Part shown: piece after piece, positions 1 to 7,965 of the stretch | Layout: the number at the start of each line of letters is the position of its first letter | Position numbering within the stretch: position 1 is the stretch's first letter | Source of the DNA: Chloroflexota bacterium | GTDB taxonomy: Bacteria; Chloroflexota; Dehalococcoidia; Lucifugimonadales; UBA3495 | Length of the DNA: 34,989 nt | NCBI GenBank assembly: GCA_022573285.1 | Contig: JACZUF010000034.1 | Coordinates: 1 to 34,989, forward strand | Direction of reading: 5' to 3' | The notes under the pieces: generated by a model | What the model saw: the letters and a program-made list of their open reading frames with translations, nothing else | Databases searched by the model: none | What the model was told of the DNA's origin: nothing | Made by a program: the position numbers and the translations under genes

Positions 1-2
1 TG

Positions 3-776
3 ACCAAGCCCTTCCACGCCGGCCACGCCTGCAAGTCAGGCATCACCGCCGCCAAGTTGGTGCGGGGCGGCTTCACGGCGGCGACCGACGCCCTGGAGGG
101 GCGCTTCGGGTTCATGCGCGCCTTCTCCGGCGGCGCCGACTACGATCCGGAGAAGGCCGCCGCGTCCCTGGGCAGCCGCTGCTTCATGGTTGAGTCCGGG
201 GTCGAGATCAAGAAATACCCCTGCTGCGGCAGCGCCCACCTGGCCCTGGACGCCACCGCCAAGCTGCAGCAACGGGAGACGCTGGATGCGGCCGACATCG
301 AGCGCATCGAGGTCCGGGTGGACTTCGACCCGCCCCGGTCCCTGATCCACTCCCGGCCCAAGGAGGGACTGGAGGGCAAATTCAGCATGCAGTACTGCCT
401 GGCCGCCGAGCTTTTGGACGGGCGGGTGGGCATGTCGAGTTTCACCGACGAGCAGGTGATGCGGCCCGAAGCCCAGGAGCTCATCCCCAAGATCGAGATG
501 AAACGCATCCCCGGCTACGAGGGCCAGACCAGTTGGACCGAGGCGTACAACGAGGTTGAGATACATCTAAAGGACGGGCGGGTGCTGACCGAGCGGGCCG
601 ACCGTCACACCACCGGGGCGCTGCGCGGGGCCACCATCGACGAGGTTCGGACCAAGTTTAAAGACTGCGCCGCCGTCGCCCTGACCGACGAAAACGCCGC
701 CGCCACGTTGGAGATGCTGGACAACCTGGAGGACCTGGGCCCCGTCGGCCCCCTGGCCGACCTACTGGGCGGTTAG
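3..776 (+). CDS. MmgE/PrpD family protein, C-terminal part (5' truncated by window)
   Basis: The frame is open from the first bases of the window, so the N-terminus lies outside. The readable part begins TKPFHAGHACKSGITAA, a typical MmgE/PrpD segment (2-methylcitrate dehydratase and related dehydratases/isomerases), followed by the family's VRGGFTAATDALEG stretch and the C-terminal alpha/beta domain. Family members act on small carboxylic acids in the cytosol; the substrate here cannot be told from sequence. About 257 residues are present of a family length near 450-480. The stop codon lies 15 bases inside the 3' end of the convergent SDR gene. A TTG at 57 is an internal codon, not the start. 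Confidence 0.85.
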   Translation, partial: TKPFHAGHACKSGITAAKLVRGGFTAATDALEGRFGFMRAFSGGADYDPEKAAASLGSRCFMVESGVEIKKYPCCGSAHLALDATAKLQQRETLDAADIERIEVRVDFDPPRSLIHSRPKEGLEGKFSMQYCLAAELLDGRVGMSSFTDEQVMRPEAQELIPKIEMKRIPGYEGQTSWTEAYNEVEIHLKDGRVLTERADRHTTGALRGATIDEVRTKFKDCAAVALTDENAAATLEMLDNLEDLGPVGPLADLLGG

Positions 777-1520
777 TCCGCCGTCGATAACCAACTCGGC
801 GCCGGTGACGAAGGAAGATTCGTCGGAGGCCAGGTACAACGCCCCGTAGGCAATGTCCTGGGCCGTGCCCATCCTGGCGATGGCGGTCCGCGCAACCGCC
901 CGCTCCCGGCTGTCCGCGTCGGGCCAGACCTGGTCTCCCATGTCGGTGTCTATGGGCCCTGGGTGTATGGAATTGGCCCGGATGCCCTCCGCGGCGTACT
1001 GGATGGCGGTGGACTTGGTGAAGATGCGCACCGCTCCTTTGGAGGCGCTGTAGGCGGAGCTGGTGCGGCTTCCGACCAGTCCGGCGGTGGACGATATGTT
1101 GATGATGGAACCGCCGCCCGCCTTTCTCATCTCCGGTATGGCCGCCTTGGTGCCCAAGAACACGCCCTTGGCGTTGACCCCCAGCACCAAGTCCCACTGT
1201 TCAGATGAGGTCTCCAAAACGTGTCCCCGCCGCCAGATGCCCGCGTTATTGACCAGAATATCGATCTTTCCGAAGGTGGAAACCGCCGACTGGATTGCCC
1301 GGTCCCAATCGCCTTCGTTGGTTACGTCCAGATGCACATACAGCGCGTCGCCTCCGGCCTCGGCAATCTCGGCTGCCACAGCGGAACCTTCTTGGTCCGA
1401 CACGTCGGCCAGCACGACCTTGGCGCCTTCCTGGGCGAACAACCGGGCCTCCGCGGCGCCCTGGCCGCGGGCCGCTCCGGTGATCAACGCAACCTTTCCG
1501 TTTAACCGCGGTAACCGCAT
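762..1520 (-). CDS. SDR family NAD(P)-dependent oxidoreductase
   Basis: A 252-residue classical short-chain dehydrogenase. Seen in the sequence: cofactor motif TGAARGQG (residues 14-21), the NNAG motif (91-94), Asn116, a catalytic Ser in NISS (141-144) and the YxxxK pair Tyr157/Lys161. The C-terminal VIDGGLTAQ is typical of FabG-like enzymes. Asp39 at the end of the second strand suggests NAD rather than NADP, which is inference. The gene converges on the MmgE/PrpD gene and overlaps it by 15 bases, so the two may serve a related acid or alcohol pathway. Family is certain; substrate is unknown. Confidence 0.93.
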   Translation of the reverse strand: MRLPRLNGKVALITGAARGQGAAEARLFAQEGAKVVLADVSDQEGSAVAAEIAEAGGDALYVHLDVTNEGDWDRAIQSAVSTFGKIDILVNNAGIWRRGHVLETSSEQWDLVLGVNAKGVFLGTKAAIPEMRKAGGGSIINISSTAGLVGSRTSSAYSASKGAVRIFTKSTAIQYAAEGIRANSIHPGPIDTDMGDQVWPDADSRERAVARTAIARMGTAQDIAYGALYLASDESSFVTGAELVIDGGLTAQ

Positions 1521-1650
1521 TACAGGCCTCCAGGGGTCAATTTCTCTCTTGATGGCTCTATAGATAATGAGAGATGAGCAGTTTAACGCGAGCGGGACGC
1601 AGACTCAATCAGCCAATGACGGCTAACCCCGAACGATTATTTGATAGTTA

Positions 1651-1680
1651 TTGACAATGAAAACCAACCACTACTAAGAT
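1651..1680 (+). promoter_or_regulatory. Candidate sigma70-type promoter of the DUF1800 operon
   Basis: A perfect TTGACA (1651-1656), an 18-base spacer and TAAGAT (1675-1680, 4 of 6 to TATAAT). It stands in the 269-base gap between the divergent SDR and DUF1800 genes and points at the latter. The rest of that gap holds only the possible leader ORF at 1692. Confidence 0.5.
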
Positions 1681-1691
1681 AGGAGGCTAGA

Positions 1692-1715
1692 ATGATAGGG
1701 CGCATTGCGCCTTGA
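1692..1715 (+). CDS. Possible 7-residue leader peptide (MIGRIAP)
   Basis: ATG at 1692 is preceded by a strong Shine-Dalgarno, AGGAGG (1681-1686), and followed by only seven sense codons before TGA. The coding sequence includes a GC-rich inverted repeat, GGCGC/GCGCC. It sits directly behind the candidate promoter and about 75 bases before the DUF1800 start. This arrangement suits a translated leader or attenuator. It may also be a chance ORF or a decayed start, and no regulatory amino-acid run is visible. Confidence 0.3.
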   Translation: MIGRIAP

Positions 1716-1789
1716 ATTTACCCCATATCCAGGTTATAAATCCGGTATGTCTCACCGAATGACTGAGCATGACCGAATGGAGGAGCAAT

Positions 1790-3193
1790 ATGAGTGATCA
1801 GGATATCGCCTTGATGGCCCACCTCATGCGCCGCGCTGGATTTGGCGCCACCCGGGAGGAACTGGAAGCACGAGTAGCCAAGGGCTACGAAGCCACCGTG
1901 GAAGAACTGCTCAGCACCGACGAACAGGAAGAGTCCGACCGCATCGAGATGATGCGGTTCCACCCGTGGACCTGGCGGCCGGGAACACTCCCCGGCATGG
2001 GCGCCGCCGAGTGGCTGCACGATCTGGTCAACACCAAGCGCCCCCTGGAAGAGAAGATGGCGCTGTTTTGGCACGGCATCTTCGCCACCGGCGTCTCCAA
2101 GGTGGACCACTACGACGATGTCATGGACATGATCGTCAAGTTCCGCCAGAAGGGCATGGGCGACTTCCGCGAACTGCTCCTTGATATGGCCAAGGACCCA
2201 GCCATGATCTACTGGCTGGACAACTGCGACAATCACGCCGACGCGGTCAACGAGAACTGGGGCCGTGAGTTGCTGGAACTCTTCAGCATGGGCCAGGGCA
2301 ACTACACCGAAAAAGACGTCCGGGATTGCTCCCGGGCCTTCACCGGCTGGACCATCGAGCCCAAGCTGCCCAGGGGTCCCATCGGCCGTCACGACTGGTT
2401 CTTCCAGTTTAAAGAGGAAGACCACGACGACAGCGAGAAGACCTTCCTGAACCACACCGGCAACTTCGACGGCGAAGACATCATCCGCATGATCAGCGAG
2501 GACCCGGCCTGCGCCCGGTTCATCGCCCGCCACCTCTACAACTTCTTCGTCGCCGACGAGGCCCAGGTCCCCGCATGGGACGTGACCCCGCCCCGTGACC
2601 CCGAAGCCGTTGACCTGTTGGCCAACACGCTGATGAACAACGCCTACGACATGCGCACCACCCTGCGCGTGCTGTTCAACTCCGACTTCTTCAAGAACTC
2701 CCGCTACGAGCGCCTGAAGAACCCCACCGAAGTGGTGGTCGGGACTCTACGGCTGGTCGGCGGCGCCGAGTTCCCCGCCCCCGGCATCGGCGACCTGTCC
2801 CGGCAGCCCAGCTACATGGGCCAGGACCTGCTCAACCCGCCCAGCGTCGAGGGTTGGCACACCGGCGCCGAGTGGATCAACAGCGGCTCCTTGATGCGCC
2901 GCGTCAACTTCACCGCCGAACTGGTGGGCGATGTCTCCCGTCCCGGAATCAGGAACATGGTCGACCGGCTGATCGCCCAGGGTGATACTTCATCCGACGC
3001 CGTGGTCGCCGGCTGCCTGGACCTCATGGGTCCTCTGGAGGTTAATCCCGAGAGCCTGGTTGAACTGAACGGCTTCGCCGCCGAAGGCGGAGATTTCTCT
3101 TGGGACTCCACGGATAGCATCGAAAAATCCACTGTCCGCGTATCCGAGCTGCTACAACTGATCGTCTCGCTGCGCGAATACCAGTACGCCTAG
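1790..3193 (+). CDS. DUF1800 domain-containing protein
   Basis: A 467-residue DUF1800 protein. Family landmarks: MAHLMRRAGFGAT at the N-terminus, FWHGIFAT, NENWGRELLELFSMG, YTEKDVRDCSRAFTGW and the C-terminal NPPSVEGWHTGAEWI followed by SLMRRVNF. I chose ATG 1790 (MSDQD) because GGAGGAG lies at 1779-1785; an upstream in-frame ATG at 1769 has no ribosome site. DUF1800 genes are commonly followed by DUF1501 genes, as here, 35 bases later. The biochemical function of the family is not established. I see no signal peptide. Confidence 0.92.
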   Translation: MSDQDIALMAHLMRRAGFGATREELEARVAKGYEATVEELLSTDEQEESDRIEMMRFHPWTWRPGTLPGMGAAEWLHDLVNTKRPLEEKMALFWHGIFATGVSKVDHYDDVMDMIVKFRQKGMGDFRELLLDMAKDPAMIYWLDNCDNHADAVNENWGRELLELFSMGQGNYTEKDVRDCSRAFTGWTIEPKLPRGPIGRHDWFFQFKEEDHDDSEKTFLNHTGNFDGEDIIRMISEDPACARFIARHLYNFFVADEAQVPAWDVTPPRDPEAVDLLANTLMNNAYDMRTTLRVLFNSDFFKNSRYERLKNPTEVVVGTLRLVGGAEFPAPGIGDLSRQPSYMGQDLLNPPSVEGWHTGAEWINSGSLMRRVNFTAELVGDVSRPGIRNMVDRLIAQGDTSSDAVVAGCLDLMGPLEVNPESLVELNGFAAEGGDFSWDSTDSIEKSTVRVSELLQLIVSLREYQYA

Positions 3194-3228
3194 CCCGCGC
3201 GCCTAGAAACTAGGAGGGTGACAAACAC

Positions 3229-4359
3229 ATGACCAGCACGAAGAAAGACCCGGTCCTGGTTGTATTCCAGCTATCGGGCGGCAACGACTACCTGAACACG
3301 GTTATCCCCTACACCGATCCGCTGTACCGGGACAACCGGCCCACGGTGGGAATCGCCGAAGACCGCGTCATCCCCATCGATGACAAAGTCGGTTTTCACC
3401 CCGAGATGGGGCCAATAAAGAAGATCTACGACCGTGGCGACATGGCCATCATCCATGGCATCGGCTACAAGAACTCGCCCCGGTCCCACTTCCGCTCGAT
3501 GGACATCTGGCACACCTGCGAGCCCATCAAGCTGGGCACCGAGGGTTGGCTGGGCCGCGCCACCCGCGACCTCGACCCCGGCAAGGAGAACGTCCTGACC
3601 ACGGTCAGTTTCGGTCCCTCCCTGTTCCGGGCGCTGGTCCTGCCGGGAACCCCGGTGGCGGTCGTTGACGACCTGGACAACTACGGCTTGCTCCCGGGCA
3701 TCACCGAAAAGGAACAGCGGACCAAGATACTGGACCGCTTCGCCCGGATGTACTCGCCGGCCATCGGCAGCAGCGCGGTGATGGACTATATGGGCCAGAC
3801 CGGCTTGGACACCCTGAAGGGCGCCGATATCTTGAACAAAGCCCCCGGGATGTACTCCTCCAACGTGGAATACCCAGACACCCCCATTGCCAAGAAGCTG
3901 AAGGGGATCGCCCAGGTGCACATGGCCAACTTCGGCACCCGCATCTTCTACGTCGACCACGGCAGCTTCGACAGCCACTCCAACCAGAACGGCATGGCCG
4001 ACAAGCTGTGGAAGGACGTCTCCGAGGGCCTCGACTCCTTCCTTGACGACCTCCGCGAGCACGATGCCAGTGACAATGTCACTGTCTTGATGTTCACCGA
4101 GTTCGGCCGGCGGACCCATGACAATGGTTCCGGCACCGACCACGGCGCCGGCGGGGCCGCTTTCATGTTTGGCGACAACGTCAAGGGCGGGCAGTACAGC
4201 GAATACCCGTCCCTGGAAGACAAGGACCTGGAACAGGGCGACGTCGTACCCAATTACGACTTCCGCGGCCTGTACACCACGATCCTTGAAGACTGGATGG
4301 GCCTGGACGCCAAACCGCTGGTGGACGGCAGCTTCGAGAAGCTGCCCATATTCGCCTAA
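3229..4359 (+). CDS. DUF1501 domain-containing protein
   Basis: A 376-residue protein of the DUF1501 group, which belongs to the alkaline-phosphatase/sulfatase-like superfamily. Visible landmarks are VVFQLSGGNDYLNTVIPY near the start, RSHFRSMDIW, YVDHGSFDSHSNQ and MFTEFGRRTHDNGSGTDHG, which carries likely metal-ligand Glu, Asp and His residues. AGGAGGGTG (3212-3220) precedes the ATG. Many DUF1501 proteins carry a Tat signal; this one begins directly with the domain and lacks it, so a cytosolic location or export with a partner is possible. It forms a probable operon with the DUF1800 gene. Molecular function is unknown. Confidence 0.92.
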   Translation: MTSTKKDPVLVVFQLSGGNDYLNTVIPYTDPLYRDNRPTVGIAEDRVIPIDDKVGFHPEMGPIKKIYDRGDMAIIHGIGYKNSPRSHFRSMDIWHTCEPIKLGTEGWLGRATRDLDPGKENVLTTVSFGPSLFRALVLPGTPVAVVDDLDNYGLLPGITEKEQRTKILDRFARMYSPAIGSSAVMDYMGQTGLDTLKGADILNKAPGMYSSNVEYPDTPIAKKLKGIAQVHMANFGTRIFYVDHGSFDSHSNQNGMADKLWKDVSEGLDSFLDDLREHDASDNVTVLMFTEFGRRTHDNGSGTDHGAGGAAFMFGDNVKGGQYSEYPSLEDKDLEQGDVVPNYDFRGLYTTILEDWMGLDAKPLVDGSFEKLPIFA

Positions 4360-4400
4360 GCAAGCTGGCCCGCTGGGGCCAGTCGAGAAAACCAACTTGC

Positions 4401-4426
4401 TACGGGCGGCGCATGCGCCGCCCGTA
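4401..4426. terminator. Perfect 26-base palindrome after the DUF1501 gene
   Basis: Bases 4401-4413 are the exact reverse complement of 4414-4426, with a GGGCGGCGC core. The hairpin has no U-run, only ATAAG after it, so it may be a weak terminator, a messenger-processing stem or a protein-binding palindrome. An 11-base direct repeat, TCGAGAAAACC, flanks it at 4383-4393 and 4449-4459. Confidence 0.5.
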
Positions 4427-4507
4427 ATAAGATGTCCCGGCGAACGACTCGAGAAAACCTTTAGGCAAAACGCCGTTGCGCCGGGCATCAACATACGGAG
4501 GAAAATA

Positions 4508-5572
4508 ATGCTTACGGAAACAGTAGCAGGGCGGACCTACGACTACAGCCACAACGTCGGCCGCGGCGCTCAGACCGGAATGGGCTTCAACACGCCCGTG
4601 TCAATGACCTTCGGTCCCGACGGCATGGTTTACGTAGCCAACCGGGGCAGTGAGACCATCAGCAACGTAGGCTGGAACCGCACCGGCGTGGGCCAGCGGG
4701 TCACCAAGCTCACCATCGGCGCCGAGTGGGGCGAAGAAGAATTCCTGGGTGAATTCAGCAAATACGGCGACAGCGAAGGCCAGTTCATCTGGCCCGCCGG
4801 CATTGCCACTGACAGCCAGGGCCAAGTGTTCGTCACCGACGAGTGGCTAAACCGGGTATCAGTGTTCGAGAAGGAGGGCGAGTTCGTCCGCTCCTTCGAC
4901 ACCGTCCAACCCGGCGATGGCGAGCCCAACGGTGCGTCGGGCATCGCAATCGCTCCCGACGGCACTATCTATGTCTCCGACAGCCGCAGCCACAAGGTAC
5001 GGATGTTCAAGAGTGACGGCACTTTCATCAGTTCCTTCGGCACCCAAGGCGTGAGCGAGGGCCAGTTGGACTCTCCATGGGGCATCACGGTAGACCAAGA
5101 CGGCAAGGTCTATGTCGCCGACTTCAAGAACCACCGCGTCCAGAAGTTCTCGGCCGACGGCAAGTTCGAGGCGCAGATCGGGCGGCCGGGCAACAAACGC
5201 GGCGACCTGAACTACCCCACCGACGTAGCCGTCGATACCGATGGCGACATCTACGTCTGCGACTGGAGCGAGAACCGCTGGGGCAAAGGCCAGGTCCACA
5301 TCTTCACCCCCGAAGGCCAGTTCCTGACCTCTCTGGCCGGCGACGCCCAAAAGCTGTCGGCCTGGGCCCAGATTACCGTCGACGCCAACGCCGACTACGC
5401 CAAGCGCCGCCGGGAAGTCCGAACCACCGAGCCGGAATGGACCTTTGCCCAGCCCACTGCGGTGGAATGGGACACAGCCAACAACCGTCTGATGGTGGTG
5501 GACACTCAGCGCAGCCGCCTGCAGATCTACAAGAAGGAGGCGGACTACCTGATTCCGCAGCTCAATCTCTGA
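4508..5572 (+). CDS. NHL-repeat beta-propeller protein
   Basis: A 354-residue protein made almost wholly of NHL repeats. The repeating unit is a glycine/aspartate-rich segment such as PAGIATDSQGQVFVTDEWLNR, then VSVFEKEG and a phenylalanine-containing strand; about six units can be counted (SGIAIAPDGTIYVSDS, WGITVDQDGKVYVADF, TDVAVDTDGDIYVCDW and others). Such propellers bind proteins or ligands or are the shell of lyases; no catalytic signature is evident. ATG 4508 is chosen because GGAGGAAA ends just before it; the open frame upstream is the shadow of the DUF1501 gene. No signal peptide is seen. Its place behind DUF1800-DUF1501 suggests one unit. Confidence 0.88.
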   Translation: MLTETVAGRTYDYSHNVGRGAQTGMGFNTPVSMTFGPDGMVYVANRGSETISNVGWNRTGVGQRVTKLTIGAEWGEEEFLGEFSKYGDSEGQFIWPAGIATDSQGQVFVTDEWLNRVSVFEKEGEFVRSFDTVQPGDGEPNGASGIAIAPDGTIYVSDSRSHKVRMFKSDGTFISSFGTQGVSEGQLDSPWGITVDQDGKVYVADFKNHRVQKFSADGKFEAQIGRPGNKRGDLNYPTDVAVDTDGDIYVCDWSENRWGKGQVHIFTPEGQFLTSLAGDAQKLSAWAQITVDANADYAKRRREVRTTEPEWTFAQPTAVEWDTANNRLMVVDTQRSRLQIYKKEADYLIPQLNL

Positions 5573-5632
5573 TTCCCAGGTTCTGCGGCCCCAGCCGCCG
5601 GAAAAACCCCAGAACAACCAATAGACACCCTT

Positions 5633-5671
5633 CCTTGGCGGAGCCGTAACGGTCTCCGCCAAGGGCATTTT
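5633..5671 (+). terminator. Intrinsic terminator after the NHL gene
   Basis: An 11-bp perfect stem, CCTTGGCGGAG (5633-5643) with CTCCGCCAAGG (5654-5664). The loop can fold further (CCG/CGG), and GCATTTT follows. This ends the DUF1800-DUF1501-NHL transcript. Confidence 0.75.
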
Positions 5672-5721
5672 GGGACCCATGATTATACCCGGCCGATCCG
5701 CCCTCCGGCGCTGCCTGCGTT

Positions 5722-6057
5722 ATGCCTGAACCGATGGACCAGAAAACCGAGGCCCGTTTCCTCAAGATGGCGTTGGAACATCCCAAAATGACCTGCGCCG
5801 AAGCCCCCGACGAGATCCTCGAGGCCACCTCCGCCGAGGCCGAGCCGACCCCGTTTTTGGAGGAATACTTCGCCACTGGTTACGCCGAATGGCTGGCCGT
5901 CAAACACGGACGGCGGATGAGTCTTCCCCAAAACCTCGTGAACCGCGCCATATTGGTTCTCTGGAACCGGGCCGGCCTGCTCCACACCGATCGTCTTTTG
6001 GGCCAGTCCAGCCCCGACGCCGAAAAACCCTTCTTCGATGACGAGGGGTTGTACTAA
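5722..6057 (+). CDS. Hypothetical protein, 111 residues
   Basis: I do not recognise this protein. It is acidic in its first half (LEATSAEAEPTPFLEEYFATGY) and has a helical, more basic second half (AEWLAVKHGRRMSLPQNLVNRAILVLWNRAGLL), ending in an acidic tail. There are no membrane segments or cysteine pairs beyond one Cys. No clear ribosome site precedes ATG 5722; ATG 5734 is an alternative start. It stands alone between a terminator and an inverted-repeat element. Codon use matches the host's GC-rich genes, which supports a real gene. Confidence 0.5.
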   Translation: MPEPMDQKTEARFLKMALEHPKMTCAEAPDEILEATSAEAEPTPFLEEYFATGYAEWLAVKHGRRMSLPQNLVNRAILVLWNRAGLLHTDRLLGQSSPDAEKPFFDDEGLY

Positions 6058-6100
6058 CGTATAGTGAAACCGTCATTCTGACCAAGCTCTTTTCAGCGGG

Positions 6101-6225
6101 AAAATCCCCCTTAATCCCCCTTTACGAAAGGGGGAGACCAAGAGTCGAACTTGCTCTCAGAACGCTGGGTTACGTAACAACGAGTAAGAACCCCCTTTCG
6201 TAAAGGGGGCCTGGGGGATTTCCCC
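6101..6225. repeat. MITE-like inverted-repeat element
   Basis: Two copies of a roughly 35-base arm face each other at about 6101-6136 and 6188-6222. Each arm contains its own small palindrome (CCCCCTTTACGAAAGGGGG on the left, CCCCCTTTCGTAAAGGGGG on the right) and a run ending GGGGGATTT or its complement. The spacer is about 50 bases and has no ORF. The form suits a non-coding dispersed repeat, and the stem may also end or protect transcripts. Confidence 0.6.
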
Positions 6226-6259
6226 CGCGCCAACGCTCCACAACAACAAGAGGTAAACC

Positions 6260-7453
6260 ATGGCCCAACGATTCAACTACGACAGTCTTTTCTCGAAGAC
6301 GTCCCAGGACGCCCCTCCGGGCTCCTTCCGGCACGCCAAGTACGACTTTGCCGTGGCCTACCCCGACCCTGAAATCCTGCCTCTGGACGAGTTAGTCGAC
6401 TCTTTGAAGAGCGCGTTTGACCGGGAGGGCCGGGACCTGGCCTACTACTCCGACGCCGCGGGCTACGCGGAACTGCGGCGGCTGGTGGCCGAGAAGCTGG
6501 CCCGCGAACGCAACATGAAGGTCGAGGCCGACGGCCTGGTGCTGACCTCCGGGTCCGGCGAGGCGATCGGAATCGTGATCCAGGCCCTGACCGACCCCGG
6601 CGACGTGGTGCTCACTGAAGAATTTGTCTACCTGGGGACCTTGAACCAGATGCGCCGCTACGGGGCCGACGTCGTTGGCGTCAAGTGCGACGACGACGGC
6701 ATCCTGCCCGGCGATCTGGACACAGTCATCACGGAGCAGACGGCCAAGGGCAAAAAGGTCAAATACCTCTACACCATCCCCACCTTCCAGAACCCCATGG
6801 GCTGGACCATGACCCTGGAGCGTCGGAAGCAGGTTTTGGAAGTCACCGGCAAGCACGGCATCCCGGTCTTCGAGGACGACTGCTATGCCGACCTACGTTT
6901 TGAGGGCGAAGACGTGACCTCGTTCCACTCCCTGGACGAAACCGGCCGGGTGGTCTACGTGGGGTCATTCTCCAAAATCATCGCGCCCGGCATGCGCATG
7001 GGCTACCTGGTGGCCCCTCAAGAGGTCATCAACCGGGCCTGGAGCTTCAAGTCGGGCGGCGCGGTGAGCCAGTTCACCGCCCTGGCCGTCGCCGAATACA
7101 TGAAGGGCGGCATGGACCAGCACATCGAAGCGCACAACCGGGCGCTGGCGGCGAAACGGGACGCCATGCTGGCGGCCTTGGGCGAGAACTTTGGCAGTTC
7201 GGTGACCTGGACCGCTCCCCAGGGCGGTCTCTACCTCTGGGTCAAGTTTCCCGAAGGCGCCGACCTGGCCGCAGTGCAGGACCAAGTCTACGAAGAGGGA
7301 GTCGGCTACTACAACGGCGCCCAGTTCTCGCCGTCGGGCGAGGGCGCTAATTACGTACGCTTGTGCTTCGGCCACCCATCGGCGGAGACCATCTACGAGG
7401 GAATAGGCGAACTGGCCCGGATCCTAGACAAGAAAGGGGTGTTCCCCGGATAG
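6260..7453 (+). CDS. PLP-dependent aminotransferase, class I/II (LysN/ARO8-like)
   Basis: A 397-residue fold-type I aminotransferase. Seen: YYSDAAGYAELRRLVA near residue 65, LTSGSGEAIGIVIQAL (cofactor phosphate region), YTIPTFQNPMGWTMT (substrate/cofactor Asn), EDDCYADLRF with the PLP-contacting Asp and Tyr, and SFSKIIAPGMRMGY with Schiff-base Lys239. These patterns are those of the MocR/LysN/KAT II group (2-aminoadipate, aromatic or branched-chain amino acids), without the MocR DNA-binding domain. AAGAGGT precedes the ATG. It is monocistronic, followed by a strong terminator. The substrate cannot be fixed from sequence. Confidence 0.9.
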   Translation: MAQRFNYDSLFSKTSQDAPPGSFRHAKYDFAVAYPDPEILPLDELVDSLKSAFDREGRDLAYYSDAAGYAELRRLVAEKLARERNMKVEADGLVLTSGSGEAIGIVIQALTDPGDVVLTEEFVYLGTLNQMRRYGADVVGVKCDDDGILPGDLDTVITEQTAKGKKVKYLYTIPTFQNPMGWTMTLERRKQVLEVTGKHGIPVFEDDCYADLRFEGEDVTSFHSLDETGRVVYVGSFSKIIAPGMRMGYLVAPQEVINRAWSFKSGGAVSQFTALAVAEYMKGGMDQHIEAHNRALAAKRDAMLAALGENFGSSVTWTAPQGGLYLWVKFPEGADLAAVQDQVYEEGVGYYNGAQFSPSGEGANYVRLCFGHPSAETIYEGIGELARILDKKGVFPG

Positions 7454-7488
7454 TTACTCTGGTTGCCGGCAGGTCGTTTCCACGAGAG

Positions 7489-7523
7489 AGCGCGTCCCGA
7501 AGCATCGGGACGCGCTTATGTTT
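7489..7523 (+). terminator. Intrinsic terminator of the aminotransferase gene
   Basis: A perfect 12-bp stem, AGCGCGTCCCGA (7489-7500) with TCGGGACGCGCT (7505-7516), around the 4-base loop AGCA. TATGTTT follows. It lies 36 bases after the stop codon. Confidence 0.8.
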
Positions 7524-7625
7524 CGCCAGCCATCAACCGTGCATTTGACGCGAGATATTTTGGTCTCCCGCCGATGCCCCATCGCCAACACCCGCTCGTC
7601 GTGAGCCCCGACACCCGTTCGTGGT

Positions 7626-7663
7626 GAGCTCCGTCGAACCATGGGCCGCCCTTCGACGAGCTC
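7626..7663. repeat. Palindromic intergenic repeat
   Basis: GAGCTCCGTCGAA (7626-7638) and TTCGACGAGCTC (7652-7663) pair over 12 bases with one bulge. Just upstream, two near-identical segments (CACCCGCTCGTCGTGAG and CACCCGTTCGTGGTGAG) form a tandem pair. It looks like a dispersed REP-type intergenic palindrome. No gene is seen in 7454-7712. Confidence 0.45.
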
Positions 7664-7712
7664 AGTATTAATCGACTCACATCGAAAGGATGCATGTCTA
7701 CGGGATGTACCG

Positions 7713-7720
7713 GACAGGTA
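7713..7720. repeat. Target-site duplication, left copy (GACAGGTA)
   Basis: GACAGGTA at 7713-7720 is repeated exactly at 10357-10364. Both copies sit directly outside the inverted repeats. An 8-9 base duplication is what IS1-family transposases make. Confidence 0.85.
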
Positions 7721-7739
7721 GGTATTGGTTCAGTTTGAA
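7721..7739 (+). repeat. Left terminal inverted repeat of the IS1-family element
   Basis: GGTATTGGTTCAGTTTGAA. It matches the reverse complement of 10338-10356 at 18 of 19 positions (mismatch at base 5). The stop codon of the DUF4177-like gene lies inside it. Confidence 0.88.
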
Positions 7740-7942
7740 CGTCGCGGTTTATGAACGTCGATAGGCTCCTCAATGGCTTCATCCACGCGGCGTTTAAAAA
7801 AGCCTTGATATAAGAATTGTTGACGAGCATATGGAACCAGAACCACAGTGACAAGCTCCCAATGGCCTTGCCCCCACCTATCGGCAATGTCCTGAAAGTC
7901 TCTTAAACCAAGAGTATCCGTTATATCGTATTCCCACTTCAT
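7730..7942 (-). CDS. DUF4177-like small protein (transposon passenger)
   Basis: A 70-residue protein that starts MKWEYDITDT and continues RWGQGHWELVTVVLVPYARQQ, then FLYQGFFKRRV. This matches the pattern of DUF4177-type small proteins (initial WEY strand, then (G)xGWELV, a short loop and a final FKR strand). The ribosome site AAGGAAAG lies 7 bases before the ATG. It is the only leftward gene of the transposon, divergent from the gene at 8002 across a 59-base gap. Its last codons, TCA AAC TGA, are the inverted repeat itself. The function of the family is unknown. The similarity is by eye, so family membership is moderate; being a real gene is likelier. Confidence 0.62.
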   Translation of the reverse strand: MKWEYDITDTLGLRDFQDIADRWGQGHWELVTVVLVPYARQQFLYQGFFKRRVDEAIEEPIDVHKPRRSN

Positions 7943-7965
7943 AATCTGACTTTCCTTGGGTAGAT

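Noticed and set aside
3271-4494. Long minus-strand frame (407 codons) opposite the DUF1501 gene
   Set aside because: It mirrors a well-recognised plus-strand gene in GC-rich DNA, and its translation is a low-complexity Gly/Val/Ala run without domain signals.
7516-7887. Minus-strand frame of 123 codons over the left transposon end
   Set aside because: It overlaps the better-supported DUF4177-like gene in another frame and runs through the inverted repeat, the target duplication and an intergenic palindrome.
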